A stretch of 21,016 bases of DNA from Actinomycetota bacterium. Lineage in GTDB: Bacteria; Actinomycetota; Nitriliruptoria; Nitriliruptorales; JAHWKO01. Below the pieces are notes generated by a model. The model did not search any database. It saw only the letters and a list, made by a program, of their open reading frames with translations, and was not told where the DNA came from. Each line of letters opens with the position of its first letter. Position 1 is the stretch's first letter. The stretch is from NCBI GenBank assembly GCA_019347855.1, contig JAHWKO010000036.1:1-21016 (forward strand), in the 5' to 3' direction. Below, piece after piece: positions 9,101 to 15,530 of this stretch. A program made the position numbers and the translations under genes.

Positions 9101-12100
9101 GACGTCCTGGACGTCGGCCCCCGCAGCGACGGTGACCGGCGAGTGGACCGCAGGGTCGGGTGCGCTCGGTTCGTACGGGGAGGGCGGCGGGTCCGTGACG
9201 GTCACGGTGTAGTCGTCCCGCGGCAGGTCCAGGAACAGGTACCCGCCGAGGGCGTCGGTCGTCGTCACCCGCGAGAAGGTCGGGTCCGTGGTGGACGTGA
9301 GGGTCACCTCGACCGATGCCAGACCGTCCTCACCGGCGCCGAGCGATCCGTCACCGTCCCGGTCGTCCCACACCCGTCCGGCGAGGGACGCGGGCTCGTC
9401 GACGGCGACGCCCACCTCGGCGCTGTCGTCCTCGGCGGGCGACGTGGCGTGGTTCGCGGGGACCGAGTCCGGGTCGAACTCCACGACGTCGGTGACCTGC
9501 GCGATGTTCGTGTACGTGCCCGCCAGCGTGGTCGTGGCGGTGATGGTGAGCTCTGCGGAGGAACCGGACGGCAGGTCACCGAGGTCCCAGACGCCGGTGG
9601 TCACGTCGTAGGCACCGTGGGTCGTCGCGACCGATGCGGTGGACCGGTCGAACGTCGCCGGCAGGTCGTCCACGACCTCGACGGCTGTGGCTGCGTCCGG
9701 TCCGTCGTTCGTCACGGTCACCGTGAACGTCACGGGATCGCCGAACCGCGGCGCCGTCTCGTCCGCGATCTTCGTGAGCTGGAGGTCAGCGTCGCGCGGG
9801 TCGAGCGCGACCTGGGCGTGGTCGTCGCCGGTGCCGTCCCCGGGTGTGGAGTCCGGATCGAAGCGCGACAGCGACCCGTTGCCTCCCACAGCCACGACCT
9901 CGGCGGTGTTCGACGTCCCTCGGTACCCCGTCCCGGTGACGTCTGCGACGACGTTGAGGGTGGCGGAGGAACCGGACGCCAGCGGCGAAGCGAGGGACCA
10001 GGTCGCGGTCGAGCCGGTGGTCACGACCGTGTCCGCGGCATCGGCGCTCGTGGCGCTGACCAGGGTCAGACCCGCGGCCAGCGTGTCCTCGATCACGATG
10101 TCGGGGGTGGGGTCCGGGCCGTCGTTCGTGACCGTCACGTCGAACTCGACCTGGTCCCCGACCTGCGGGGTGGTGCTCCCGGCCGTGAGGACCTTGGCGA
10201 CGAACAGATCGGAATCGAGGGGGTCGACCAGCCGGTCCGCTGAGTCGTCGGCCGGGTCGCGTTCGAACTCCAGGGACGTCGCGGACACGGTGTTGGTGAC
10301 CCCGAGGTGGACGTCGGGGTCAGCGGTCCGGTCGACCAGCACGGTGTAGCGCAGGGTGCGCGACTCCCCGGCAGGGATCGTGCCGATCGTCCACTCGCCC
10401 GTCGTCGGGTCGAACGTCCCGTCCGAACCCGGGTCCGTCGACAGCCACGTCAGACCGTCCTGAGGCGCATCCTGGACGGTGACGTCCGTGGCGTCACCGG
10501 CGTCGCTGGTGGTTCCGGTGGGGTCGTTCGCGTTGGTCACGGTCACGGTGAAGGTCAGCTCCTCGCCGACCTCCGGGCGCGACATCCCGCTGTCGGTCGC
10601 GTACGACTTGGTCACCTGGAGGTCGACGTCGAGCGGATCGACGTCGGCGCCGTCACCGTCGTTCGCCGCCGAGATGTCGTACTGGTCGACGGCCGTGATC
10701 GACGCGGTGTTGGTCTGGCGGTCGTACCGGACGTCCGTCGTGTCCACCGCGAACGTGAGGTCGAGCGTGGCCGTCTCGGTCGTAGCCAGCGCCCCGATGT
10801 CCCAGACGATCTGGTCGCGACCGGCGACATCCGTGACCGTGATCGTCCCATGGGAGGCGCTGTCGCCGATGTAGCTGTACCCGTCGGGGACGAGATCGGT
10901 GACCTCGACGCCCGTGGCGTCGTCCGTGCTGGTCGTGGTGTGGTCCACGGTGATCCGGAAGGTGACCTCGCCGCCGACCTGCGGTCGTGCGAGCTCGTCA
11001 CCGTCGGCGATCTTGGTGAGTCGGAGGTCGACGTCGCGGGCGTCGATCGTGTGTGTGGCCGTGTCGTCGCTGCTGTCGGGGTCCGGTTGGTCCCCGTCGA
11101 TGCTCGCGGCGACGTCCGCGCCGTCCACCGCCCCGGCCCCGACGACGACCTCGAAGGTCTCCATCGTGTTCCCCCCGGCGGCGATGTCGGAGGGCGACCA
11201 GGTGGCGGTCGTCCCGTCGGCCGACACCGCGAACCCGGCGGGAACCGTCCCGAACGTGAGGCCGGGGTCGAGCGTGACGGTAACGGCGACCCCGGTCGCG
11301 GTGTCTGGGCCAGCGTTGCTCGCGGTGACCGTCATGATCACCGTGTCGGCGACCTCGGCCGCGGTCGGACCGGACAGCGAGACCGAGACATCGGCCGCGG
11401 AGGCGTCCACGTCGACGGAACCGGTCGCGGGAGGGTCGTCGGGATCGAACTGGTCCAGGTCGGTGACGGTGGCGACGTTCTGGACCCCTTCGGCCGCACC
11501 GAACCCAGCCGTGGCCTGGAAGGTCAGCGTCGCGACGGCGGTCCCCGTCGCGAGCGGCCCCGCGATGTCCCAGGTGATGGTCCCGGAAGCCTCCCCAGCG
11601 GTCCCGGTGGACGCGACGAGCGATCCGGTCACGAACGTCAGCCCGGCGGGCAGGGTGTCCTCGACGCGCACGGACGATGCGGGGTCGGGTCCCGCGTTGT
11701 CGACCGTCAGCGTGAACGTGACCACGTCGCCCGCGTCCGGTGTCGCGTCGTCGACGGCCTTCGTGAGGCTCACGTCCGCCTGCTCGGGCGTGACCGTGAC
11801 GGCGTCGCTGTCGTCCTCCCCCGGCGCGGTGGCGTGGTTGCCCGGCGTGGAGTCGACGTCGTACTGGTCCACGGTGGCGATCTCCGCCGCGTTGGTGAAC
11901 GGACCCGCGCCGGTCACCGTCGTCGTGATCGACAGGTCGGCGTCCGTGCCCGGCGGCAGCGCCGGGATCGTCCATACGCCGGTGGCGGGGTCGTAGGTAC
12001 CGGCGTCCGCGAGGTGGCTGGTGGGCGTCAGGCCGCTCGGGAAGGCCTCCTGGACCACGATGTTCGTGGCGATCTCCGGGCCGACGTTGCGCACCTCGAC

Positions 12101-14104
12101 CTGGTACGTGACGAACTGGCCCTGCAGCGGGGTCGTGTCGCTGACGGACTTGTTCAGCGACAGGTCGATCGTCTCGGGAGACGAGGTGGCGGTGTTGTCC
12201 GAGAGGTCCGGGTCCTCCGCATCCGAGGACACGGTCGCGACGTCCGTCGCGTCGGTGGGGTCATCGATCCTGACGGTGAGCGTCACGGTCGCGACGCCGC
12301 CGGAGCCGAGCGTGCCGACGTCCCAGGTGCAGGTGCCGGCCGTCGGGTCGTGTGCGCCGGTGCCGCAGTCGACGAGGGTCACGCCGGGGGGGAGCGTGTC
12401 GACGATCGAGACGCCGGTGGCGATGTCGGGGCCGCCGTTGGTGACCGCGATCGTGTACGTCACCGTGTCCCCGGGGCCGGGAGAGGGATCGCTGGGGGTC
12501 TTCGTGATGGCGAGGTCCGCCTGGAGCCGTCGCAGCTGGATGTCGACCCCGTCGATGTCCTGGCCGGCGGTCGAGACCTCGACCGAGGCGGGCGCCGTCT
12601 CGACGGCGTAGCCGGCGGGCGGCGTGACCACGATGTCGTAGGTACCCGGCGCGAGTCCGACGACGTCGTAGGCCCCCGTCGGGCCGCTCGTCGCGGCAGC
12701 GACCTCGGTGCCGCCCTGCTGCAGCGAGACCGTCACGCCGGCGACCCCGGGATCGCTGGCGCAGTCGCCGGTGGCGGGTTCGGTGCAGGTGACGGTGCCA
12801 CCGACGGTCGCCATCCGGAAAGCGATGTCGGCGTCGGTCGTTCCGGGCGTGACCGCGAGCTCCGCCGGGTGCCAGCCCGAGGAGTCCGCGGGCAGGTCCG
12901 TGGGATCCGCGACGACGAAGAAGACACCGGTCGCGGCGATGTCGAAGCGGTAGGCGCCGTCGGCCGGGTCGGACGTGGTCGTCGCGACGACGGGATCCCC
13001 GGGGTCGCGCGTCGCGTCACCGTCGACGGAGCGGTACAGGGACAGCGTCACCGCCTGGTCGTGGGTGGGTTCCCCGGCGTCGAGGATCCCGTCGTGGTCG
13101 TCGTCCCGGTAGACCGTGCCGGCGATCGGGGCGGCATCGGCGGTGAGACAGGCGAGCGACTCGAAGTCCTCCGTCTGCGGTGCGGGGTACTGCCCGACCG
13201 GAACCCCGGTGAGGTTCGTGGCCGACTCCACGATCTGGAACAGGGTCCGCGGTGCTCCGCTGGTGCTGCCGGTCTGCCCGTAGAAGGTCCCGTCGTTGTG
13301 GAAGTCCAGGCCACCGACGTCGGTGAGCGCATCGATGTCCGGGGACTCCACGAGCGTGCGGAGCGCGTCGACCTCACCGGTGGCGCGATCGATCGTGACG
13401 ATGTGGTCGGTGTCGTCGCCTGGGCTGGTACCGAGAGCGGTGACGGCGAGCAGGGTCCCGTCGACCGGGTCGATCGCGAGATCCTGGAGCTGGAAGGGGT
13501 TCGGGAGGGCTGCGAACGTCGGTGCGACGTTATCGTCGACGCGGACGTACGCGACTCCCGGTCCGAACGCGTCCGGATCGTGCAGGGGTCCCGAGGCGTT
13601 GCTGGGATCGACCACGAACAGCAGCGCGTGCGCGTTGTTGCGTTCCTCGAGCGCGTAGATCGTCCCCGTGTACGGATCGACGGCGAGCCCTATGACGTTG
13701 TCGAGCGTCTCCGTGCCCGGGCTGCCGGTGGCCGTCCCGAACGTGCCGACGACCGTAGTCTCCCCGGTCATCGGATCGACGGAACGCAGGGTGTCCCCGT
13801 GCGCCGCGTACAGCGTGCCCGTGAACGGGTCGTAGACGATCGCCTTGACGCCCCCGATGCCCATGTTGCCTTTGAACGTCCCCGTGTTCGTGGGATCAGG
13901 GGTGCGGTCCATCGTCCATAGGTGGCTGGTCCCGGAGGTCAGGTTCGTGACCGCGTAGCACACGTCGGGGTCCGCAGCGTGGGCGGGACCCATGAGCAAC
14001 GGACCGAACGGGACGACCAGGGCGAAGGCGAGGAGGACGGCCAGGAGCCTGGCGGACCAGCGTGGGCGGGTCCCCCCGACATCCCCCCGCAGCAACTCGG
14101 CCAC
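3134..14104 (-). CDS. Giant LPQTG-anchored multidomain surface protein (DUF11/SdrB/NEW3-like repeats)
   Basis: A 3,656-residue exported protein probably linked to peptidoglycan by a sortase (not encoded here). Approximate domain order: signal peptide 1-43 (AHA cleavage), propeller-like head 48-322, SdrB/Cna-B-like domain 326-430, carboxypeptidase-regulatory-like domain 432-520, eight DUF11 modules 530-1571, two SdrB domains 1572-1787, a B-A-A super-repeat 1788-3600, LPQTG 3611-3615, one TM helix and an Arg-rich tail. Six cysteines all lie in the first 620 residues or so. Of 19 lysines, 16 occupy one fixed site in the DUF11 modules. The GTG start at 14104 has a GAGGGG ribosome-binding site about 5 nt upstream. 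The function is most likely a long adhesive or scaffold fibre; the ligand is unknown. The frame is intact throughout, with no stop or frameshift. Confidence 0.96.
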   Translation of the reverse strand: MAELLRGDVGGTRPRWSARLLAVLLAFALVVPFGPLLMGPAHAADPDVCYAVTNLTSGTSHLWTMDRTPDPTNTGTFKGNMGIGGVKAIVYDPFTGTLYAAHGDTLRSVDPMTGETTVVGTFGTATGSPGTETLDNVIGLAVDPYTGTIYALEERNNAHALLFVVDPSNASGPLHDPDAFGPGVAYVRVDDNVAPTFAALPNPFQLQDLAIDPVDGTLLAVTALGTSPGDDTDHIVTIDRATGEVDALRTLVESPDIDALTDVGGLDFHNDGTFYGQTGSTSGAPRTLFQIVESATNLTGVPVGQYPAPQTEDFESLACLTADAAPIAGTVYRDDDHDGILDAGEPTHDQAVTLSLYRSVDGDATRDPGDPVVATTTSDPADGAYRFDIAATGVFFVVADPTDLPADSSGWHPAELAVTPGTTDADIAFRMATVGGTVTCTEPATGDCASDPGVAGVTVSLQQGGTEVAAATSGPTGAYDVVGLAPGTYDIVVTPPAGYAVETAPASVEVSTAGQDIDGVDIQLRRLQADLAITKTPSDPSPGPGDTVTYTIAVTNGGPDIATGVSIVDTLPPGVTLVDCGTGAHDPTAGTCTWDVGTLGSGGVATVTLTVRIDDPTDATDVATVSSDAEDPDLSDNTATSSPETIDLSLNKSVSDTTPLQGQFVTYQVEVRNVGPEIATNIVVQEAFPSGLTPTSHLADAGTYDPATGVWTIPALPPGTDADLSITTTVTGAGPFTNAAEIATVDQYDVDSTPGNHATAPGEDDSDAVTVTPEQADVSLTKAVDDATPDAGDVVTFTLTVDNAGPDPASSVRVEDTLPAGLTFVTGSLVASTGTAGEASGTITWDIAGPLATGTAVATLTFQATAGFGAAEGVQNVATVTDLDQFDPDDPPATGSVDVDASAADVSVSLSGPTAAEVADTVIMTVTASNAGPDTATGVAVTVTLDPGLTFGTVPAGFAVSADGTTATWSPSDIAAGGNTMETFEVVVGAGAVDGADVAASIDGDQPDPDSSDDTATHTIDARDVDLRLTKIADGDELARPQVGGEVTFRITVDHTTTSTDDATGVEVTDLVPDGYSYIGDSASHGTITVTDVAGRDQIVWDIGALATTETATLDLTFAVDTTDVRYDRQTNTASITAVDQYDISAANDGDGADVDPLDVDLQVTKSYATDSGMSRPEVGEELTFTVTVTNANDPTGTTSDAGDATDVTVQDAPQDGLTWLSTDPGSDGTFDPTTGEWTIGTIPAGESRTLRYTVLVDRTADPDVHLGVTNTVSATSLEFERDPADDSADRLVDPLDSDLFVAKVLTAGSTTPQVGDQVEFDVTVTNDGPDPTPDIVIEDTLAAGLTLVSATSADAADTVVTTGSTATWSLASPLASGSSATLNVVADVTGTGYRGTSNTAEVVAVGGNGSLSRFDPDSTPGDGTGDDHAQVALDPRDADLQLTKIADETAPRFGDPVTFTVTVTNDGPDAATAVEVVDDLPATFDRSTASVATTHGAYDVTTGVWDLGDLPSGSSAELTITATTTLAGTYTNIAQVTDVVEFDPDSVPANHATSPAEDDSAEVGVAVDEPASLAGRVWDDRDGDGSLGAGEDGLASVEVTLTSTTDPTFSRVTTTDALGGYLFLDLPRDDYTVTVTDPPPSPYEPSAPDPAVHSPVTVAAGADVQDVDFGFWRPATIGGTVWYDVNGNGVLDAGTETPTAPTTVVVELHADADRDGEPDGAAVRSATVDTVDGAFVFDELPPGDYLVVVPETVDDAYVLTTDNSPFQVHGLAPAQTVTAVDFGYDDFHPAVTITAGTSVRTEAATTVVFPHTVTNTGNVGDTYDLTVTSARGWDVELWEDVDGDGLLDAGTDRLLTTPADTGPLPKDGGTFDLLVVVDIPSGTARGTVDTVTVTATGRVSPTATASATDTTTVIAPRIEVTKTSSTATGSAVPGERIDYRIEVANVDDGVTATALDVDVDDALADPAHGTIDGATIAVDGDTGVPDSFPVALGDLEPGAVRVITFQVAVTRPLADGTVIVNTATATADNPEGDLLVDQDSAADTVDSSAIPQLVKSAVPASGSTVDPGTSITYQLVLSNRIDATDTWRDVTIQDAEPDLTTTYVAGSARLNGSPVADDGTNPFAVPFALGDLPPGATVTLSFAVRVDDPIADGTVIVNVAEASGSNTGPSFDSVTHVVEADPAVSLTPDRSASVEPPATVSYPHVLRNDGDVTDTYDLTATSDHGWSARIHHDVDADGQVDPGEPEVSERTLAPGAVSRLIVTVAVPAGVISGTVDTVTVVATSRTDPAVSADAFDVTNAVTGELEVRKTADPSSTVVNPGMTITYTMVVENVGGAPARDVVLTDGTPDATVYRQGTTTWNGVPVADGSAADRNPLSASNGGLDLGDLAPGATATIRFSVRVDDPLPDDTLIVNVVDVTGEPALDATDSVTQIVRSSPVLDLDKTADPGGTVEPRQRITYTLTLTNVGNAVGTRAVLTDATPPGTTYVPGSTTIDGAPVPDDGTNPLDPANGGLTVGDLPVGGPPRTVVFAVRVDDPTADGSVIENEATAAVDEGVTATSQRVRHTVSADPGVAISPDRSSEVVIPGLAVYAHDVTNTGNVTDTYALTATSSEGWATTLYADDNGDGVWDSTTETTAVASTGPVAPRQRFALIAVVDVPAGAVPGTVDVTSVRASSTTDPAVVAAATDRTTAVAPALRVTKTSTPSGDQVNAGQVISYAVTVRNVGGAIATGVRVVDDVPADTTYVPGSATVGASSIPDATGADPNPFASASGGYLLGDIPAGTAVTLGFEVRVQTTVPVGREITNVVTATADHTAEPTSASRTHTVTSGPVLDLHKSAVPAAPGPVTARDRITYEITVRNVGQEAATAVRVTDDTPIDTVYVEGSATRDGLPVSDGALDPNPFSSQYGGYLVGDLAPGGDVITLRFTVEVVDPVPDDSTITNAATARSNEDATATAPPVEHEVDVQPAVRLGPDGTVSVLAGGTAVHPLTVTNTGDVTDVYTFSASSSRGWTLVLRADPDGDGVVDAGEPEISATGSLAPGASYAVTLSVTAPATASAGLTDTATIRAVSTTDPSVADPAELRTQVVAGELALVKTASPLSVTPGSRSTYTLTVTNSGEADVNGVVVTDATPAGTTYVPGSTRHDGRSVPDRTSGDGNPVAAGLPVGDLSPGASTTVTFVVEVDRDVDREVIVNAASASSTDAVTARAGTTQSVARSHALDLAPPGEIQIRTGPAVHPHILTNVGDVDDEVVVSATSNLGFPVTVHRDVDEDGALDDADVAVNGAIALTAGSSVALLVVVHVPDGTPGGTVDVTTVRASSLGDPDVSVSVEDRTTVIAPALVVAKDASPNLSTAAGAQLSYTIEVTNDGNAPATDVVITDPVPAGTRYLAGTTELDGAPVSDGDAADGNPLDDANGGVALDVLEPGDTATVRFRVVVGDEVVAGAALTNVAFVTSPTTGTLASPPVTIPVTGSGSLAVAKGVDVPGVVPVGAEVTWAVQVTNLDTAVAGDVLVTDQLPVGVAYLPGTTTVDGQPAIDVDGGIVGAGLQIGPMDPGATRLITFRTVTTGEAGLIENVASARAGAAAAVFSNAVLIGVEGAGVPGAPVEPLPQTGAHVVRTLGTGAILSLTGWGLLYLARREDPPEPVPPRPQRRR
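3137..3274 (-). other. LPQTG cell-wall sorting signal
   Basis: Residues 3611-3656: LPQTG, then a hydrophobic segment (about 3620-3639), then ARRED and a Pro/Arg-rich tail ending QRRR. This is the classic tripartite sortase signal; the tail is longer and more proline-rich than usual. The coding sequence stops within the start codon region of ygfZ. Confidence 0.93.
3305..8743 (-). repeat. B-A-A super-repeat array of the giant surface protein
   Basis: Residues about 1788-3600. Module B is NEW3-like: YPHxLTNxGDVTDTYDLTATS, GW, a DxDGDG loop, LAPGA, VxVPAG and GTVDTVTVxA. Module A is DUF11-type with YVPGSTT, GDLxPG and IVNxA. The order is BAA, BAA, BAA, BA, BAA. The B modules begin near residues 1788, 2181, 2571, 2966 and 3223. 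The first three spacings are about 390-395 residues; the fourth is about 257, one A shorter. The array ends directly before the sorting signal. Confidence 0.82.
8744..9391 (-). other. Pair of SdrB-like domains separating the two repeat arrays
   Basis: Residues about 1572-1787. Two SdrD-B/Cna-B-like domains in a row: the first starts SLAGRVWDDRDGDGSLGAGE and ends VDFGFW, the second starts TIGGTVWYDVNGNGVLDAG and ends VDFGYDD. Both carry Asp/Asn-rich calcium-loop sequences and the family's GxY/F-x-F-x-x-L-PPGDY core. They form a rigid hinge between the two arrays. Confidence 0.8.
9392..12535 (-). repeat. First DUF11 module array (eight modules)
   Basis: Residues about 524-1571 hold eight DUF11-type (B_ant_repeat) Ig-like modules of roughly 115-140 residues. 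Each begins with a strand ending in Lys (such as LAITK, LSLNK or LQLTK), continues with VTYTI-like and VTNxGPD strands, then V-x-D-x-LP-x-G, and ends with an N-T/V/A-A strand. Several carry a trailing D-Q-F/Y-D segment, probably a linker between modules. The fourth module (about 900-1022) starts VSVSLSGP and lacks the Lys. The first module contains two cysteines (VDC and GTCTWD). Confidence 0.85.
13139..13975 (-). other. Propeller-like N-terminal head of the giant surface protein
   Basis: Residues about 44-322 follow the signal peptide. Three blade-like motifs are visible: YDPFTGTLYAAHG, VDPYTGTIYALEE and IDPVDGTLLAVTA, each followed by a strand of the VD-P/R-x-TG type. The pattern is that of a beta-propeller head as found in DUF6923-like surface proteins; the exact blade number cannot be read from sequence. 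Cys48 (DVCY) and the Cys in ESLACLT near residue 319 bracket the domain and could close it with a disulfide. This is the likely ligand-facing end. Confidence 0.6.
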
Positions 14105-14292
14105 GTGTCCCCTCGCACGCAGGAAGAGGGCCCATCCGGACCCGACGTGACTGTACTCGACAGGTGGCCGGCGACTCTGTAGTGAGGAGTGACCAGACCA
14201 TGTGGTCGTTCGGTGCTAGCACAGGGGCTAGCCGGTCCGTCAGCCAGCCATCGACTTGGTGGTCATCGTGGTCCGACTACCCCAGATCGCCG
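14105..14292. promoter_or_regulatory. Intergenic region upstream of the giant gene with three small inverted repeats
   Basis: 188 nt between the dehydrogenase stop and the giant gene start. It contains GCTAGC-ACAGGG-GCTAGC (14215-14232, 6-bp stem, 6-nt loop, no U tract), GACCA followed by GACCA-TG-TGGTC (14191-14207) and CTGT-ACTCG-ACAG (14151-14163). The first may end the dehydrogenase transcript; the other two look like operator half-site arrangements. No convincing -35/-10 pair and no known riboswitch were found. The roles are inference. Confidence 0.35.
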
Positions 14293-15447
14293 TCACCCTC
14301 CGAGGAGGCTGCGTGCGATGACCATCTTCTGGATCTCGGTCGTGCCGCCGCCGATCGTCGCGAGCTTCGCGTCCCGCAGACCACGCTCGACCGGGAAGTC
14401 CTGGATGTAGCCCCAGCCACCGTGGAGCTGCACGCCGTCGAGGGCGGACTGGACCGCAGCCTCCCCGACGAACGCCTTGGCGATCGAGGCCTGGATCTGG
14501 TGGTCGAGCCCCTGATCCTTCAGCCACGCGGCCTCGCGCTGGAGCAACCGGGCGGCTTCGAGCCGGATGCGCATGTCCGCGATCTTCTCCTGGATCGCTC
14601 CGAAGCGCCCGATCGGTCGACCGAACGCCTCGCGTTCCTTGGCGTAGGTGATCGAGTCGTCGAGCGTGCGCTCCATCCCCCCGACCACCGAGGCGATCAT
14701 GCAGGTCCGTTCCCAGTCGAAGCACTCGAAGGCGACCTGCCAGAGGGCGCTACCGACGTCCCCGAGGACCGCGGCGGCTGGCACCTCGACGTCGTCGAGG
14801 AACACCTCGCTCGTCGGGCTCGACCGGTTGCCCATCTTGTGGAGGTCCTCACCGAACGAGAGCCCATCGGTCCCCGCCAGCACGAGGAACGCGGTCATCT
14901 TCTGCCCTGCGGGCGCCTCCGGCTCGGTCACCGCGATCACCGTTATGACGTCCGCGATCGAGCCGTTCGTGCAGAAGGTCTTGGCTCCGTTCAGGACGTA
15001 GACATCACCTTCCTGGCGCGCCGTCGTGGTGATGCCCGCCGCGTCGGAGCCGGCGCCGGGCTCGGTGATCGCGAACGCGCCTATGGACCCGCCGCTCGCG
15101 AGCCCCGGTAGCCACCGGCGCTTCTGCTCGGCGGTGCCGTGCAGCGCGATCGGCATCGCCCCGATCGTGAGGTGCGCCCCCAGCGACAGGTTCAGCCCCG
15201 CGTCCTGACCACCGTAGGCCAGCGCCTCGAGCGCGAGCCCCGTCGTCAGCACGTCCGCTCCGGACCCTCCGTGCTCCTCCGGGACCGGCAGCCCGCACAG
15301 CCCGAACCGACCCACCTCGTCCCAGACCTCACGGTCGAACCGTCCTTCCCGGTCGCGCTCCGCCGCCCCCGGTGCGACCACCTCCGCCGCGAACTCGCGG
15401 ACGCTCTTCATGAAGGCCTGCTGCTCCTCGCTGAGCTGGAAGTCCAC
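14293..15447 (-). CDS. Acyl-CoA dehydrogenase (IVD/LCAD-type catalytic Glu)
   Basis: FAD enzyme that desaturates an acyl-CoA at alpha-beta, passing electrons to ETF; substrate not determinable. Both family signatures are present (numbering from the upstream GTG at 15453): [13 protein letters not shown] at 128-140 and [20 protein letters not shown] at 342-361. The C-terminal site that holds catalytic Glu in medium/short-chain enzymes is IGGGT here, without Glu. The helix motif [10 protein letters not shown] supplies E248, the position used by isovaleryl-CoA and long-chain dehydrogenases. I prefer the GTG at 15447, giving MDFQLSEEQ, the usual N-terminus, with GAGG 5 nt upstream; a GTG at 15453 gives 386 residues. 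Length is normal. An 8-bp-arm inverted repeat just upstream suggests repressor control. Confidence 0.95.
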   Translation of the reverse strand: MDFQLSEEQQAFMKSVREFAAEVVAPGAAERDREGRFDREVWDEVGRFGLCGLPVPEEHGGSGADVLTTGLALEALAYGGQDAGLNLSLGAHLTIGAMPIALHGTAEQKRRWLPGLASGGSIGAFAITEPGAGSDAAGITTTARQEGDVYVLNGAKTFCTNGSIADVITVIAVTEPEAPAGQKMTAFLVLAGTDGLSFGEDLHKMGNRSSPTSEVFLDDVEVPAAAVLGDVGSALWQVAFECFDWERTCMIASVVGGMERTLDDSITYAKEREAFGRPIGRFGAIQEKIADMRIRLEAARLLQREAAWLKDQGLDHQIQASIAKAFVGEAAVQSALDGVQLHGGWGYIQDFPVERGLRDAKLATIGGGTTEIQKMVIARSLLGG

Positions 15448-15475
15448 GGTCACCTCGATCGATTCGGACGTGGCT

Positions 15476-15511
15476 GAACGGAACGATGAGACGATATCCG
15501 TTCCGTCGTTC
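15476..15511. promoter_or_regulatory. Candidate operator upstream of the acyl-CoA dehydrogenase
   Basis: Perfect 8-bp arms ACGGAACG (15478-15485) and CGTTCCGT (15499-15506) are separated by 13 nt, giving arm centres about 21 nt apart, two helical turns. Extra half-sites are present: GAACG twice at 15476-15485 and CGTTC at 15499-15503 and 15507-15511. On the minus strand a TATCGT hexamer (15496-15491) lies between the arms, so a bound dimer would cover a possible -10. The layout fits a TetR-type repressor, but none is encoded here. Confidence 0.5.
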
Positions 15512-15530
15512 GCGCCGCGAGCGGGACGGG

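Noticed and set aside
10307..13921. 1,204-codon open frame on the plus strand, antisense to the giant gene (also 945 codons at 7406-10243)
   Set aside because: Arg/Asp/Gly/Val-rich shadow composition with no domain or start signal; long antisense frames are expected opposite GC-rich coding DNA, and the minus-strand frame has clear domains.
3134..14104. Non-ribosomal peptide or polyketide megasynthase as explanation for the giant gene
   Set aside because: No adenylation, condensation, ketosynthase or carrier motifs; signal peptide, Ig-like repeats and LPQTG show a surface protein.
14105..14292. Riboswitch (cyclic-di-AMP or cyclic-di-GMP type) before the surface-protein gene
   Set aside because: None of the conserved core segments of these riboswitches could be found on the minus strand.
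15476..15511. LexA-type SOS box
   Set aside because: GAAC and GTTC half-sites are not spaced by four bases as in the actinobacterial LexA motif.
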